Shown here: positions 29,906 to 38,525 of the stretch, piece after piece | Position numbering within the stretch: position 1 is the stretch's first letter | Layout: each line of letters begins with the position of its first letter | DNA from: Nostoc flagelliforme FACHB-838 | GTDB lineage: Bacteria; Cyanobacteriota; Cyanobacteriia; Cyanobacteriales; Nostocaceae | Reading direction: 5' to 3' | Length of the DNA stretch: 64,000 nt | Assembly: GCF_014698065.1 (NCBI RefSeq) | Contig: NZ_JACJSI010000024.1 | Location: 1-64,000, forward strand | The notes under the pieces: model-generated | What the model was told of the DNA's origin: nothing | Databases searched by the model: none | The model's input: only the letters and a program-made list of their open reading frames with translations | Position numbers and translations under genes: made by a program

Positions 29906-30138
29906 AAAGACTGTAGGACTCATATTTGATTTTTGAACAAAACTCAGTACACCTTTATTCCTTCTTCCCAGTCCCCAGTCCCCAATAAAGAGTCCCTTAC
30001 CTCTTCGAGTAATTCAGAAATCAAATCGGATTCCGATATTACATCAAAGTATTTATACGCAGACCGAAAAAAAGCGCCACTTATAGACGGTGGCGTTGGC
30101 CTCTCCCTTTGGGAGAAGGGTAATTAAACCCAACAATT

Positions 30139-30166
30139 ACGAACTACGAATTACGAATTACGAATT
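30139..30166. repeat. Four tandem ACGAATT heptamers, inverted to the previous array
   Basis: ACGAACT followed by three ACGAATT units, the reverse complement of the AATTCGT array 240 bases upstream. The two arrays can pair over about 21-25 bases. Confidence 0.7.
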
Positions 30167-30231
30167 ATTAAAGTTGAAGGTGGGCAATTTATTAGCTATG
30201 CTGTATCAGCAAAGCTATCTTTGTGTGAATT

Positions 30232-30504
30232 ATGAACATAGTCAAACTGATTTTACTTGCCTGTCCCGCATTTCTAGTATCCATGCTGCTGGTACTCAAT
30301 CCAGCACACGCATCCAGCCTGAAATCTGAATATGCTACACAAATTATTACGGTAGCATCTACACAACAAATTCCTGAACTGGCAACACCAAAGTTGAATC
30401 AAACATCGAATCCGATTATTGATCAACTTGGTTGCAATTGTGCTAACTGTGTTCAGTCTAAATTTCAGTCACTACAAGGCAAGCTGCCATCAGTAGGTTT
30501 TTAA
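30232..30504 (+). CDS. Small exported protein with C-terminal CxCxxC motif
   Basis: A 90-residue protein. A signal peptide (VKLILLACPAFLVSMLLVL, cleavage near PAHA-SSL at about residue 27) leads to a short linker and a C-terminal motif GCNCANCVQSKFQSLQGKLP. Three cysteines in CxCxxC could bind a metal or form a disulfide. I know similar short exported cyanobacterial proteins but no named family. It sits between the Zur locus and ndhB; no operon link is clear. Confidence 0.55.
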   Translation: MNIVKLILLACPAFLVSMLLVLNPAHASSLKSEYATQIITVASTQQIPELATPKLNQTSNPIIDQLGCNCANCVQSKFQSLQGKLPSVGF

Positions 30505-30843
30505 TAAACTTAGGAATTATGAATATTGTAGGGGCACAGCATTGCTGTGCCCTTATTAATTAGTTTATGAGCTTTTTGTCCGTAGCGATCGCCTACGGCA
30601 CGCACTTGTTGCCGCATAATTATTTATCATATTTGCTATCACGCGTGAAAAACGAGGTAGGAAAGCTGTTAGGTAAATTCCTAGATACTGAGAAAGCTGC
30701 GAGTAAGCCAATCAAGTTGGTGCGATTGCCATCTGCACCCAAGCTGTTAAGCTCTTGTTAAAAGAGCTAGTCTGGGAATTAGAAAACTTGCTAGAGTGAA
30801 CAGAGTTAGCCTTAATGTCTAATCCCCAAAACCTATACATCTC
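30505..30843. other. Gene-free region upstream of ndhB
   Basis: Holds a perfect GC hairpin at 30532-30552 and the ndhB promoter region. A 64-codon frame at 30567-30761 has no ribosome binding site or recognisable feature. Confidence 0.45.
30532..30552. repeat. GGGCACAGCA hairpin
   Basis: GGGCACAGCA (30532-30541), one-base loop, TGCTGTGCCC (30543-30552). The stem is identical to that inside the MITE-like copy at 46440-46460. It may end transcription of the small exported gene. Confidence 0.55.
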
Positions 30844-32448
30844 ATGGATTTTGCTAATATTGCATCCCAGCTAAACGCTGGAACGATTTTACCAGAGGGG
30901 ATTGTTATTCTCACCCTCTTGGGGGTTTTGATTGTTGATTTGATTTTGGGGCGTACATCCGCACGCTGGATTGGATATCTAGCGATCGCAGGTTTATTTA
31001 CTTCGATTGTCGCCCTATATTTTCAATGGGACGCTCCTAATCCCATCGGTTTTACCGGTAGCTTTAATAGTGATGACCTGAGTATTGTCTTTCGCGGTAT
31101 TATTGCCTTGTCTGCGATCGCGACTATACTGATGTCAATTCGCTACGTTGAGCAGAGCGGCACTCCTTTAGCCGAATTCATCGCTATTTTGCTGAGTGCT
31201 ACTTTGGGAGGGATGTTTTTATCCGGGGCTAGTGAGTTGGTGATGATTTTCATCTCCCTAGAAACCCTGAGTATCTCCTCTTACTTGTTAACAGGTTATA
31301 CCAAGCGTGACCCCCGTTCCAATGAAGCGGCGCTGAAATACTTGTTAATTGGAGCTTCCAGTACAGCAATCTTTTTGTACGGTGTATCACTGCTGTATGG
31401 GCTATCTGGAGGACAAACTGAACTAGGTGCGATCGCTAATGGCATTGCCACAGCGAAAGGTGGTCAATCTTTAGGTTTAGTCATTGCCCTGGTTTTTGCG
31501 ATCGCAGGTATTGGCTTCAAAATCTCCGCTGCACCCTTCCACCAGTGGACACCAGACGTTTATGAAGGCGCTCCCACCCCAGTCATCGCCTTTTTATCGG
31601 TCGGTTCCAAAGCAGCTGGGTTTGCCCTAGCCATCCGCTTGCTAACAACAGCCTTCCCCCTTGTTGCTGACGAGTGGAGGTTTGTCTTCACTGCTCTGGC
31701 TGTTCTCAGCATGATCTTGGGTAACGTAGTCGCCCTAGCCCAAACTACCATGAAACGGATGCTCGCTTATTCATCCATTGCCCAAGCTGGGTTTGTGATG
31801 ATTGGCTTGATTGCTGGTACACAGGCGGGCTATGCCAGTATGATATTCTACTTACTGGTTTACCTGTTCATGAACCTGTGCGGCTTTACCTGCATTATCC
31901 TGTTCTCACTACGCACGGGAACCGACCAGATTTCCGAATACTCTGGCTTATATCAAAAAGACCCACTTCTAACACTGGGGTTGAGTATCTCCCTACTTTC
32001 CTTGGGTGGTATTCCACCATTAGCTGGGTTTTTCGGTAAGATTTACTTATTCTGGGCTGGTTGGCAAGCAGGTCTTTATTGGTTAGTCCTGCTGGGCTTA
32101 GTTACCACCGTTGTCTCCATCTACTACTACATTCGTGTAGTCAAGATGATGGTAGTTAAAGAACCCCATGAAATGTCCGACGCGGTAAAGAATTATCCAC
32201 AAGTGCGTTGGGATTTACCTGGACTAAGACCTTTGCAAGTTGGGTTGGTAGTAACATTAATTGCTACTTCCATAGCAGGGATTTTGTCAAATCCACTGTT
32301 TACATTGGCGAACAATTCCGTCTCCAATACCCCCATGTTGCAAGCAACAATTAACACTAATGTAAAAGCAGAAAATCCACTGCTTTTGCCAGAATTAGAT
32401 TCAGTTAGTCAGTCTCAACTCTCAGTTGATTCTACTGCTAAGATTTAA
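30844..32448 (+). CDS. ndhB: NAD(P)H-quinone oxidoreductase subunit 2 (NdhB)
   Basis: A proton-pumping antiporter-like membrane subunit of the photosynthetic NDH-1 complex, used in respiration, cyclic electron flow and CO2 uptake. The 534 residues contain about 14 membrane spans with the Proton_antipo_M core: [52 protein letters not shown] and the conserved lysine region [15 protein letters not shown]. Somewhat longer than many homologues because of a polar C-terminal tail of about 40 residues. Monocistronic, ended by the hairpin at 32485. Confidence 0.96.
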   Translation: MDFANIASQLNAGTILPEGIVILTLLGVLIVDLILGRTSARWIGYLAIAGLFTSIVALYFQWDAPNPIGFTGSFNSDDLSIVFRGIIALSAIATILMSIRYVEQSGTPLAEFIAILLSATLGGMFLSGASELVMIFISLETLSISSYLLTGYTKRDPRSNEAALKYLLIGASSTAIFLYGVSLLYGLSGGQTELGAIANGIATAKGGQSLGLVIALVFAIAGIGFKISAAPFHQWTPDVYEGAPTPVIAFLSVGSKAAGFALAIRLLTTAFPLVADEWRFVFTALAVLSMILGNVVALAQTTMKRMLAYSSIAQAGFVMIGLIAGTQAGYASMIFYLLVYLFMNLCGFTCIILFSLRTGTDQISEYSGLYQKDPLLTLGLSISLLSLGGIPPLAGFFGKIYLFWAGWQAGLYWLVLLGLVTTVVSIYYYIRVVKMMVVKEPHEMSDAVKNYPQVRWDLPGLRPLQVGLVVTLIATSIAGILSNPLFTLANNSVSNTPMLQATINTNVKAENPLLLPELDSVSQSQLSVDSTAKI

Positions 32449-32484
32449 TAGCCTGAGTCTCAACCAAAGTTTGTACTTAGAGAC

Positions 32485-32514
32485 ACGCCTGTTTGCTAAT
32501 ATGCAGACAGGCGT
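32485..32514 (+). terminator. Terminator hairpin after ndhB
   Basis: ACGCCTGTTTGC (32485-32496) pairs with GCAGACAGGCGT (32503-32514) with one G-T pair and a six-base loop, 37 bases past the ndhB stop; AT-rich sequence follows. Confidence 0.65.
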
Positions 32515-32566
32515 TCGTCATATATTTTAACTTTAAACTAAATTTCTAACTTAATATTGGAGAATT

Positions 32567-32606
32567 GAAAAAAATAAATTATCCTAAATTATTTCTATAT
32601 TTTTAG
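32567..32606. repeat. AT-rich dispersed repeat, copy a
   Basis: AAAAAATAAATTATCC, then AAATTAT and TATATTTTTAG. The same order recurs at 40236-40284 and the first part at 52020-52067. Confidence 0.5.
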
Positions 32607-32678
32607 TGGTGCAAGGTCTTGCGCCCCGATGATGGAATAATTAAAACTATAGAATATTAAAGTAAAAATTAAATTTTA

Positions 32679-34039
32679 TCAGACTGAACTAACAGGTATC
32701 TTAATTATAAATTCTGCACCTTTCCCTGGAACAGAAAAACAGCTAAGTTCTCCGTTATGTTTTTCAACTATAATCTGATAGCTTATATATAACCCTAGTC
32801 CAGTACCTTTACCCACCGCTTTTGTCGTAAAAAACGGATCAAATAGCTTTGAGCAAACTTGTTCATTTATCCCCGAACCATTATCAGCAATACTAACCTT
32901 TATCCATTTTTGATCTATTACCTCAGTTTTAATTTCAATTTGAGGATTATTATTTGTTAGTTTTTGATTGTCATTGTTCGCCGATGCCTCCAATGCATCG
33001 ATTGCATTAGCAAGAATATTCATAAACACTTGATTGAGTTGACTGGGGTAGCAAGTTACATTGGGTAGTTGACTATATTTTTTGATGACTTTGGTTTCTG
33101 GGCACTCACGCTTATCTCGCAGGCGATGCTCTAAAATCATTAAACTACTATCAATTCCTTCATGAATATTAACTTGCTTGAATTCTGCTTCATCAAGCCG
33201 GGAAAAGCTACGTAATGATTTAACAATTTCCTGAATTCGTAATGTTCCTACTTGCATCGACTGGAAGAGTTTAGTTATATCTTGAATCAAAAAATCTAAA
33301 TCTATTTCTTCTACTTGCTTTTGAATTTCTGGAGGAGTATGTGGACAAAGTTGTTGATAAGTTTGTACCAATGTTAGTAAATCCTGACTATATTTATGGG
33401 CGTGGTGAAGGTTTCCATAAATAAAACTCACGGGATTATTAATTTCATGGGCAATACCAGCGACCATTTGACCTAAACTAGACATTTTCTCAGCTTGGAT
33501 AAGCTGAGTTTGGGTAAGTTGTAGTTCATTTAGTGTTTCTTGTAAAGCAATTGTGCGTTCCTCAACCCGAACTTCTAGCTCTTGATTTGCTTTCTTGAGC
33601 GCTTCTTCAGCTTGTTTTCGTCTTTGAACTTCTTTTCTTTTGCTAACTCATCGATTTTTTCATTCAACAAAACGAAATTACTGCTGGCTAAAGCTCTACT
33701 TTCCAAGCGTAAGATAATTAAAGCTGAAGATTCAGGAGACCAAGGTTGAATAACTGCTCCTTGACTACGACATATTAAGGTTTGTCCATCATTCTTCCGT
33801 AAAGTCAAAGTGCCAATCACCATTGCCCTGCTACTTGAACAAGATTGCAAGTACTTAACAATATCGTTAGTAGGCTCAGTTACCAGTTCAAAAAGCATTC
33901 TTCCCCGCAATTCCTGACGGCGTAACCCCAGCATATCTGCTACTGGTTGATTCGTAGCTAACAGCTGACCCTCTCCACTTACCAGAAGTAAAGGTTCTGG
34001 TAAAACTCTGGCAAATTCAAGAAATTGTTCAGGAGTCAT
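32679..34039 (-). pseudogene. PAS histidine kinase split by a -1 frameshift
   Basis: Two adjacent frames together make one kinase. The upstream part (33575-34039) has a PAS domain (LPEPLLLVSGEGQLLATNQ) and runs to NEKIDELAKE. The natural continuation, KEVQRRKQAEEALKKANQEL then VRVEERTIALQETL, is encoded one base back and runs without a stop into AEKMSSLGQMVAGIAHEINNP and the rest of HisKA and HATPase_c ([17 protein letters not shown]) down to 32679. The switch lies in the A-rich stretch at about 33630-33650. Either a one-base deletion or a sequencing error; programmed frameshifting is less likely. All kinase motifs are otherwise intact. Lies 86 bases after the MetOD1-like gene. Confidence 0.8.
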
Positions 34040-34125
34040 GGGGCTTCCACTTTCGGGTTTGACTCTACTTTACATATCTATACTAAGCTTATATCCTGAA
34101 ATTATTTTGTTTGCTGCTGAAGGAT

Positions 34126-34668
34126 TTACACAGATTCCATTCCCCTAAAGTATTCTCGACCTTCTGCATCTTCTGCCTCTTCTGTAACTTTTAAGTAAAT
34201 AATAACTTTACATCCAGAAGCACCCTGTGCTATAGTTTCCTGCAATTCTACTTTCGCATATCCTAGATTATTAGCTGCGATCGTCCCAAAGACATTTGAA
34301 GTCATCATGCACATGGCAGGGCGATTAAGTACTTTTTCGGCAAATGGGCAGACGCGGTTGCCGAATACAATTTTTTCATCATTCTGCTCAATGACATAAA
34401 AATCGCCTTGAATTCGTTTTTTTAAATCAATCAAGACATTAGTTACTTGCTCAGGAGAAAGGTTGGAGACTGCCAGGGCAGATTTATAATCTTGGTTAAT
34501 CTGCCTCCCCATCCTTTCACCAACTACGCTAATAAATCCAGAAGCTTCTTCTAAACCAACAACATCCTGCAAAGTGCCAGATAATTCTCTGATTAATGTA
34601 CGTAAAAATATATCGCGTTCTAAAGAAATATTAAGGGGAGTTATTGAATCGTTAAGTGAATTGGTCAT
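34126..34668 (-). CDS. Likely MetOD1-type sensor domain protein
   Basis: A 180-residue soluble protein from ATG 34668; a GTG five codons upstream is possible. The C-terminal two thirds resemble what I recall as the 'metanogen output domain 1' (MetOD1) or V4R-like fold: [36 protein letters not shown], then [11 protein letters not shown]. Three conserved-looking cysteines (in VCPF, MCMM and SGCK) could bind heme, an iron-sulfur cluster or another metal. It directly precedes the PAS histidine kinase on the same strand, suggesting a sensor-kinase pair. The family call is moderate; the ligand is inference. Confidence 0.6.
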   Translation of the reverse strand: MTNSLNDSITPLNISLERDIFLRTLIRELSGTLQDVVGLEEASGFISVVGERMGRQINQDYKSALAVSNLSPEQVTNVLIDLKKRIQGDFYVIEQNDEKIVFGNRVCPFAEKVLNRPAMCMMTSNVFGTIAANNLGYAKVELQETIAQGASGCKVIIYLKVTEEAEDAEGREYFRGMESV

Positions 34669-34917
34669 AAATTTTGAGTACACAATCTTAGAACTACAGT
34701 TATAGAATTCCCCAAAATGTCTCTAAAGTAACTGTTTAATCTTTTTATTCTGAGAATTTGATGTTTGCTTCTGTTTATAATGATGTAGCCTGCGACAAGC
34801 TGCTCTGCATCTATGTTATAAAAAATTATTGTCGCAAATCAGATAAAATTGCTATATATTGAGAAATTTTAATTTTTATTTCCATAAAAAATGTGTATAT
34901 TTTGTATATTTTATAGT

Positions 34918-35313
34918 TTAATAAAGTGGAATAGTGATTATAAATTCAGAACCTTTTTCTAACACAGAATTTACTTCTAGACTACCTTGATGTTTTTGGG
35001 CAATTGCTTGATAAGCAATTGATAATCCTAAACCTGTTCCTTTCCCCATAGGTTTGGTTGTGAATAAATGGTCAAACATTTTTTGCTGAACATCAGCCGA
35101 TACTCCTACGCCATTATCTTGAATCCAAATCAAGACATGATTGTTATCTTCAGTGAGAGCAGTATGAATTGTAATTTGATTAGGATTTACCTTAATATCA
35201 TTAAAACTCCATCCATAGTTAGACTCTTCTAAAGCATCAATGGCATTTGCCAATAAATTCATAAATACCTGATTCAATTGTCCTGGAAAGCATTTTACTA
35301 GGGGAATTACGAT
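34918..35313 (-). pseudogene. Truncated histidine kinase tail, paralogue of the adjacent kinase
   Basis: An open frame of about 130 codons that starts inside the HATPase_c domain (reads GQLNQVFMNLLANAIDALEE) and continues to the end of a kinase ([42 protein letters not shown]). An in-frame TAG at about 35317-35319 blocks the upstream part, and no HisKA half remains. It lies 13 bases from the stop of the intact kinase at 35326-36645, whose own tail is very similar, so it looks like the remnant of a tandem duplication. Confidence 0.75.
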
Positions 35314-35325
35314 TTGCTATGATTC

Positions 35326-36645
35326 TTAAATGGGAAGCTTGATGATAAATTCTGAACCTTTTCCTCTTGCTGAATTTACCTCCAGAGTTCCTCCATGCTT
35401 TTCGACAACAATTTGACGAGCAATTGATAATCCTAGTCCTGTGCCTTGACCGACAAGCTTGGTGGTGAATAGATAGTCAAAGATTTTTTGCTGGACATCA
35501 GCGGACATTCCCACTCCATTATCTTTAATCCGAATCAAAATATAATTTTTATCTTCAGCAAGAGTAGTTTGAATCAAAATTTGATTGGGATTGGTTTCAA
35601 TTTCAATATAGGTGCGTCCTACATTAGACTCCTCTAAAGCGTCGATAGCGTTAGCTAACAAATTCATAAATACCTGATTTAGTTGTCCGATAAAGCATTC
35701 TAATTCTGGCAAATTACCGTAATCTTTAATTACTTGAATATCAGGACGAACCTCGGATGCTTTTAAGCGGTGTTTAAGAATCATGATTGTACTGTCAATG
35801 CCATCATGAATATTGCAAGAAATTGTGCGATCGCTATCTGCTCGAGAGAAGGTTCTCAGACTGGTACTAATGTCACGAATGCGCTGAACGCCCTCTTTCA
35901 TTGAAGAAATTAAGTTAGGTAGATCGGTAAGTATATACTTCAAATCTATCGCTGCAATTTGCTCCTGAATTTCTGAAACTGGATTAGGATAGTGATGCTG
36001 ATAAAGATCAATGAGGTTGATCATGTCTTGGAAATATACTGAAGCGTGTCCAAGATTGCCATGAATGAAACCAACCGGATTATTAATTTCATGAGCAACT
36101 CCTGCTACTAATTGACCAAGGGCAGACATTTTTTCTGTTTGTACAAGCTGAAGTTGAGACTCTTGTAAGTCTTTCAATACCCTAGATAATGCTGCTGTCC
36201 TTTCTGCAACCCGTTTTTTTAAAGTTTTGGTGAGATTTCGTAATTGCAGATGGGTTTTAATTCTAGCCAATAATTCTTCTTCATGAAAGGGTTTGGTAAT
36301 GTAATCAACTGCCCCTATATTTAGACCCTTTACCTTACTCTCAGTATCAGAATTAGCTGTCATAAAAATTACGGGGATATCACAAATATCTGAGTTTTCT
36401 TTCAGCCTTTTACAAGTTTCAAATCCATCTATTCCCGGCATCATCACATCTAACAGAATCAAATCAGGTAATTTTTCTTGAGCCTGTTTAATGGCCTTTT
36501 TACCATCATTCTCTGTAATAACTTTAAAGCCGACATTAGTTAATATATTAAAGACAATCTCTAAATTGGTAGCAGTATCATCTACCACTAAAATTAAACT
36601 GTCTTCTGGTGTATAAAGCATTTTTATATCTAGCTCGTAATTCAT
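35326..36645 (-). CDS. Response regulator-histidine kinase fusion
   Basis: A 439-residue cytosolic two-component protein. A receiver domain spans residues about 16-135 (LVVDDTATN acid pocket, phospho-Asp in LLDVMMPG, Lys in ITKPF). A coiled coil (ERTAALSRVLKDLQES) leads to HisKA with H in AGVAHEINNPVGF and HATPase_c with NAIDAL, DNGVGMS and GQGTGLGLS. No membrane span, so the input is phosphorylation from another kinase or a ligand unknown. It is divergent from the terpene synthase gene about 700 bases away. Start ATG 36645; Met at residue 9 is an alternative. Confidence 0.9.
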   Translation of the reverse strand: MNYELDIKMLYTPEDSLILVVDDTATNLEIVFNILTNVGFKVITENDGKKAIKQAQEKLPDLILLDVMMPGIDGFETCKRLKENSDICDIPVIFMTANSDTESKVKGLNIGAVDYITKPFHEEELLARIKTHLQLRNLTKTLKKRVAERTAALSRVLKDLQESQLQLVQTEKMSALGQLVAGVAHEINNPVGFIHGNLGHASVYFQDMINLIDLYQHHYPNPVSEIQEQIAAIDLKYILTDLPNLISSMKEGVQRIRDISTSLRTFSRADSDRTISCNIHDGIDSTIMILKHRLKASEVRPDIQVIKDYGNLPELECFIGQLNQVFMNLLANAIDALEESNVGRTYIEIETNPNQILIQTTLAEDKNYILIRIKDNGVGMSADVQQKIFDYLFTTKLVGQGTGLGLSIARQIVVEKHGGTLEVNSARGKGSEFIIKLPI

Positions 36646-37348
36646 GTATTTAAATTAATTTAACTACTTGTTACTTATTCACTATTGCCCTGCGATCACA
36701 GCTAAGTTACCTCTATTTTATTTGCAGACCGACTGAAAATTTTTTTCTATGACAATCCTATAGTTCCCAAAAACTTGGATAACAGCAACATTCTCACGCT
36801 AAATTGCTCTCTGCGACTACGGGAGCGATCGCTACAGTATGAAAATGAAGCACTAATTTTAATTTTGACTACAGATGGACACCTCTTTCATGAAGACGGC
36901 TGGCTTTAAATTAGTCATTATTACTCTTGTCTTTTGAAAAAGATAATGTTAGCCCAGAACAATATTACTACTGAACAATCTTTTTAATAAAAGCAATCGT
37001 TATGAAGTTAGTTATTAATACTCTTGTTTTTTTAAACAATTAGTATATTTTTTATAAAAATAATATTACTGCTATTTACCTCTTACTGACTTTGCAAACT
37101 TGTTTTCTGTATTTATCCTGAACGCACACTTACGTAAATAATATTTTTTAAAAATCTTATTTTAGTATGATTTCAGATATCTTTTTTAAAAAAATAAATA
37201 AAAATAAAGAGTTAATAGTTGGAATATTTATATCTTCTTAAACATCAGGATTTTAGCGTAAAGATGATTTATGCACTGCATGAAAACTGGTATTAAAGGA
37301 GTTATTTCCAAAATTTTAACTTGTAAACTTTTAATAACTATATTGGTT
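36646..37348. other. AT-rich gene-free region between kinase and terpene synthase
   Basis: Very AT-rich (notably 36960-37260), with divergent promoters for the kinase and terpene synthase expected here. The frame upstream of 37349 (from 37271) is not needed for the terpene synthase family length. No repeat or RNA structure stands out. Confidence 0.5.
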
Positions 37349-38322
37349 ATGGAAAAATTAATTTCTGCCGATTTATTCTGTCCTTTCTCACCACAAATCA
37401 ATAAAAATATTAATGTTCTAGAAGAGTATGCTCTTGAATGGGTACTTGGTTTTAATCTTCTGGCAAATGAATCATCTTATCAGCGTTTCTGCAAGTCCAA
37501 ATTCTTTTTGATGGCAGCTACTACCTATCCTTATTGCAACTTAACTTTCAAGAACTGAAGATAGCAAATGACTGGTTGAGTTGGCTATTTATTTGGGATG
37601 ATCAATGCGATTTATCAAACTTGAAAACAAAACCTGAACTTCTAAAAGCTATTCACAAGAGATTTCTAGAAATATTGAAAGGGGCAGAAGTTACGAGCCA
37701 TGATATACCTCTTAGTCGTGCTTTAAGTAACTTACGAGAGCGGATGCTTGAAAAAGCAAGCCTGAAATGGTTAAATTATTTTATCTGCGGCTTTGAGAAA
37801 TATTTATACGGTTGTTTTGAAGAAGCAAACAACCGTGTAGATGGAATTGTACCCGATACTGAGACTTATATTGCAATGCGTAGGTTAAGCGCAGGTGCAG
37901 ATGTTGCCTTGCCATTAATTGAACTTTGTGATCAGTTGATAATTCCTGATTTTTTACGAAAACAGGATATTTTTAAACAACTTAATGAAATTACAAATAA
38001 CCTTCTTGGCTGGTCTAATGATATCTTTTCATTATCTAGAGAGTTGGCAACTGGTCATGTTCATAATTTAGTATTTGTACTACATTGCCAACACAAAATT
38101 TCTTTAGAAGAAGCAATGAAGCTTGCTACTAAAATGCATGATAATGAGATCCAAAAATTGTTAGATTTGGAAGCAAACATTCCATCTTTTGGACAAGAAA
38201 TAGATGCTGAGTTAGCAAAATATATATTAGGAATTCATGCTTGGATACGTGGTAATCTCGATTGGTATTCCTTCACTGCTCGCTACAAAACTGTAGAGAT
38301 GCTGGAGCTAGCAAAATATTAA
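37349..38322 (+). pseudogene. Class I sesquiterpene synthase with a frameshift
   Basis: Together the two frames give about 325 residues, the normal size for a bacterial sesquiterpene synthase that cyclises farnesyl diphosphate. Frame 1 from ATG 37349 reads MEKLISADLFCPF, EEYALEWVLGFNLL and KFFLMAATTYPY. The continuation LQLNFQELKIANDWLSWLF is one base back, from about 37531, and runs to 38322. The metal motifs are intact: WDDQCD (from 37594) and NDIFSLSRE (N, S and E at 38017 onward), and a late RY pair (TARYKT). Only the frameshift argues against function. The P450 downstream matches known Nostoc terpene miniclusters. Confidence 0.8.
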
Positions 38323-38348
38323 TTAAATAGTATAAGCTTACAAATAAA

Positions 38349-38381
38349 AAAGGAGAGTTAGATTGACTTTATCTCTCCTTT
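38349..38381 (+). terminator. Terminator hairpin after the terpene synthase
   Basis: AAAGGAGAG (38349-38357) pairs with CTCTCCTTT (38373-38381), 26 bases after the stop. The P450 gene may therefore have its own promoter. Confidence 0.6.
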
Positions 38382-38525
38382 ATAAGTTCCAATCAATACA
38401 ACTATGTTGATGATATTGGTTGGGCTTTTAGTTTTTGAAGGTTAACTATAAAACCTTGATTTTAATGCCATAGCAGAAAGAAGCAAACCGTTATCTTATA
38501 ATATCTCCTTACCCCTTTCCAAAAA

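Larger units (their letters stand above)
29871..30231. other. Gene-free region bounded by inverted heptamer arrays
   Basis: Apart from the two arrays listed separately it contains CCCCAGT-type repeats and a 64-codon frame without protein features. No promoter stands out. Confidence 0.5.

Noticed and set aside
29874-30166. Possible CRISPR array
   Set aside because: The repeats are contiguous seven-base units without spacers, typical of cyanobacterial STRR.
30567-30761. 64-codon frame upstream of ndhB
   Set aside because: No ribosome binding site and no similarity that I recognise; begins just after a hairpin and contains a HIP1 octamer.
33620-33660. Programmed -1 frameshifting in the PAS kinase
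   Set aside because: The A-rich run is not a standard heptamer such as AAAAAAG and no stimulatory hairpin is obvious; deletion or error is simpler.
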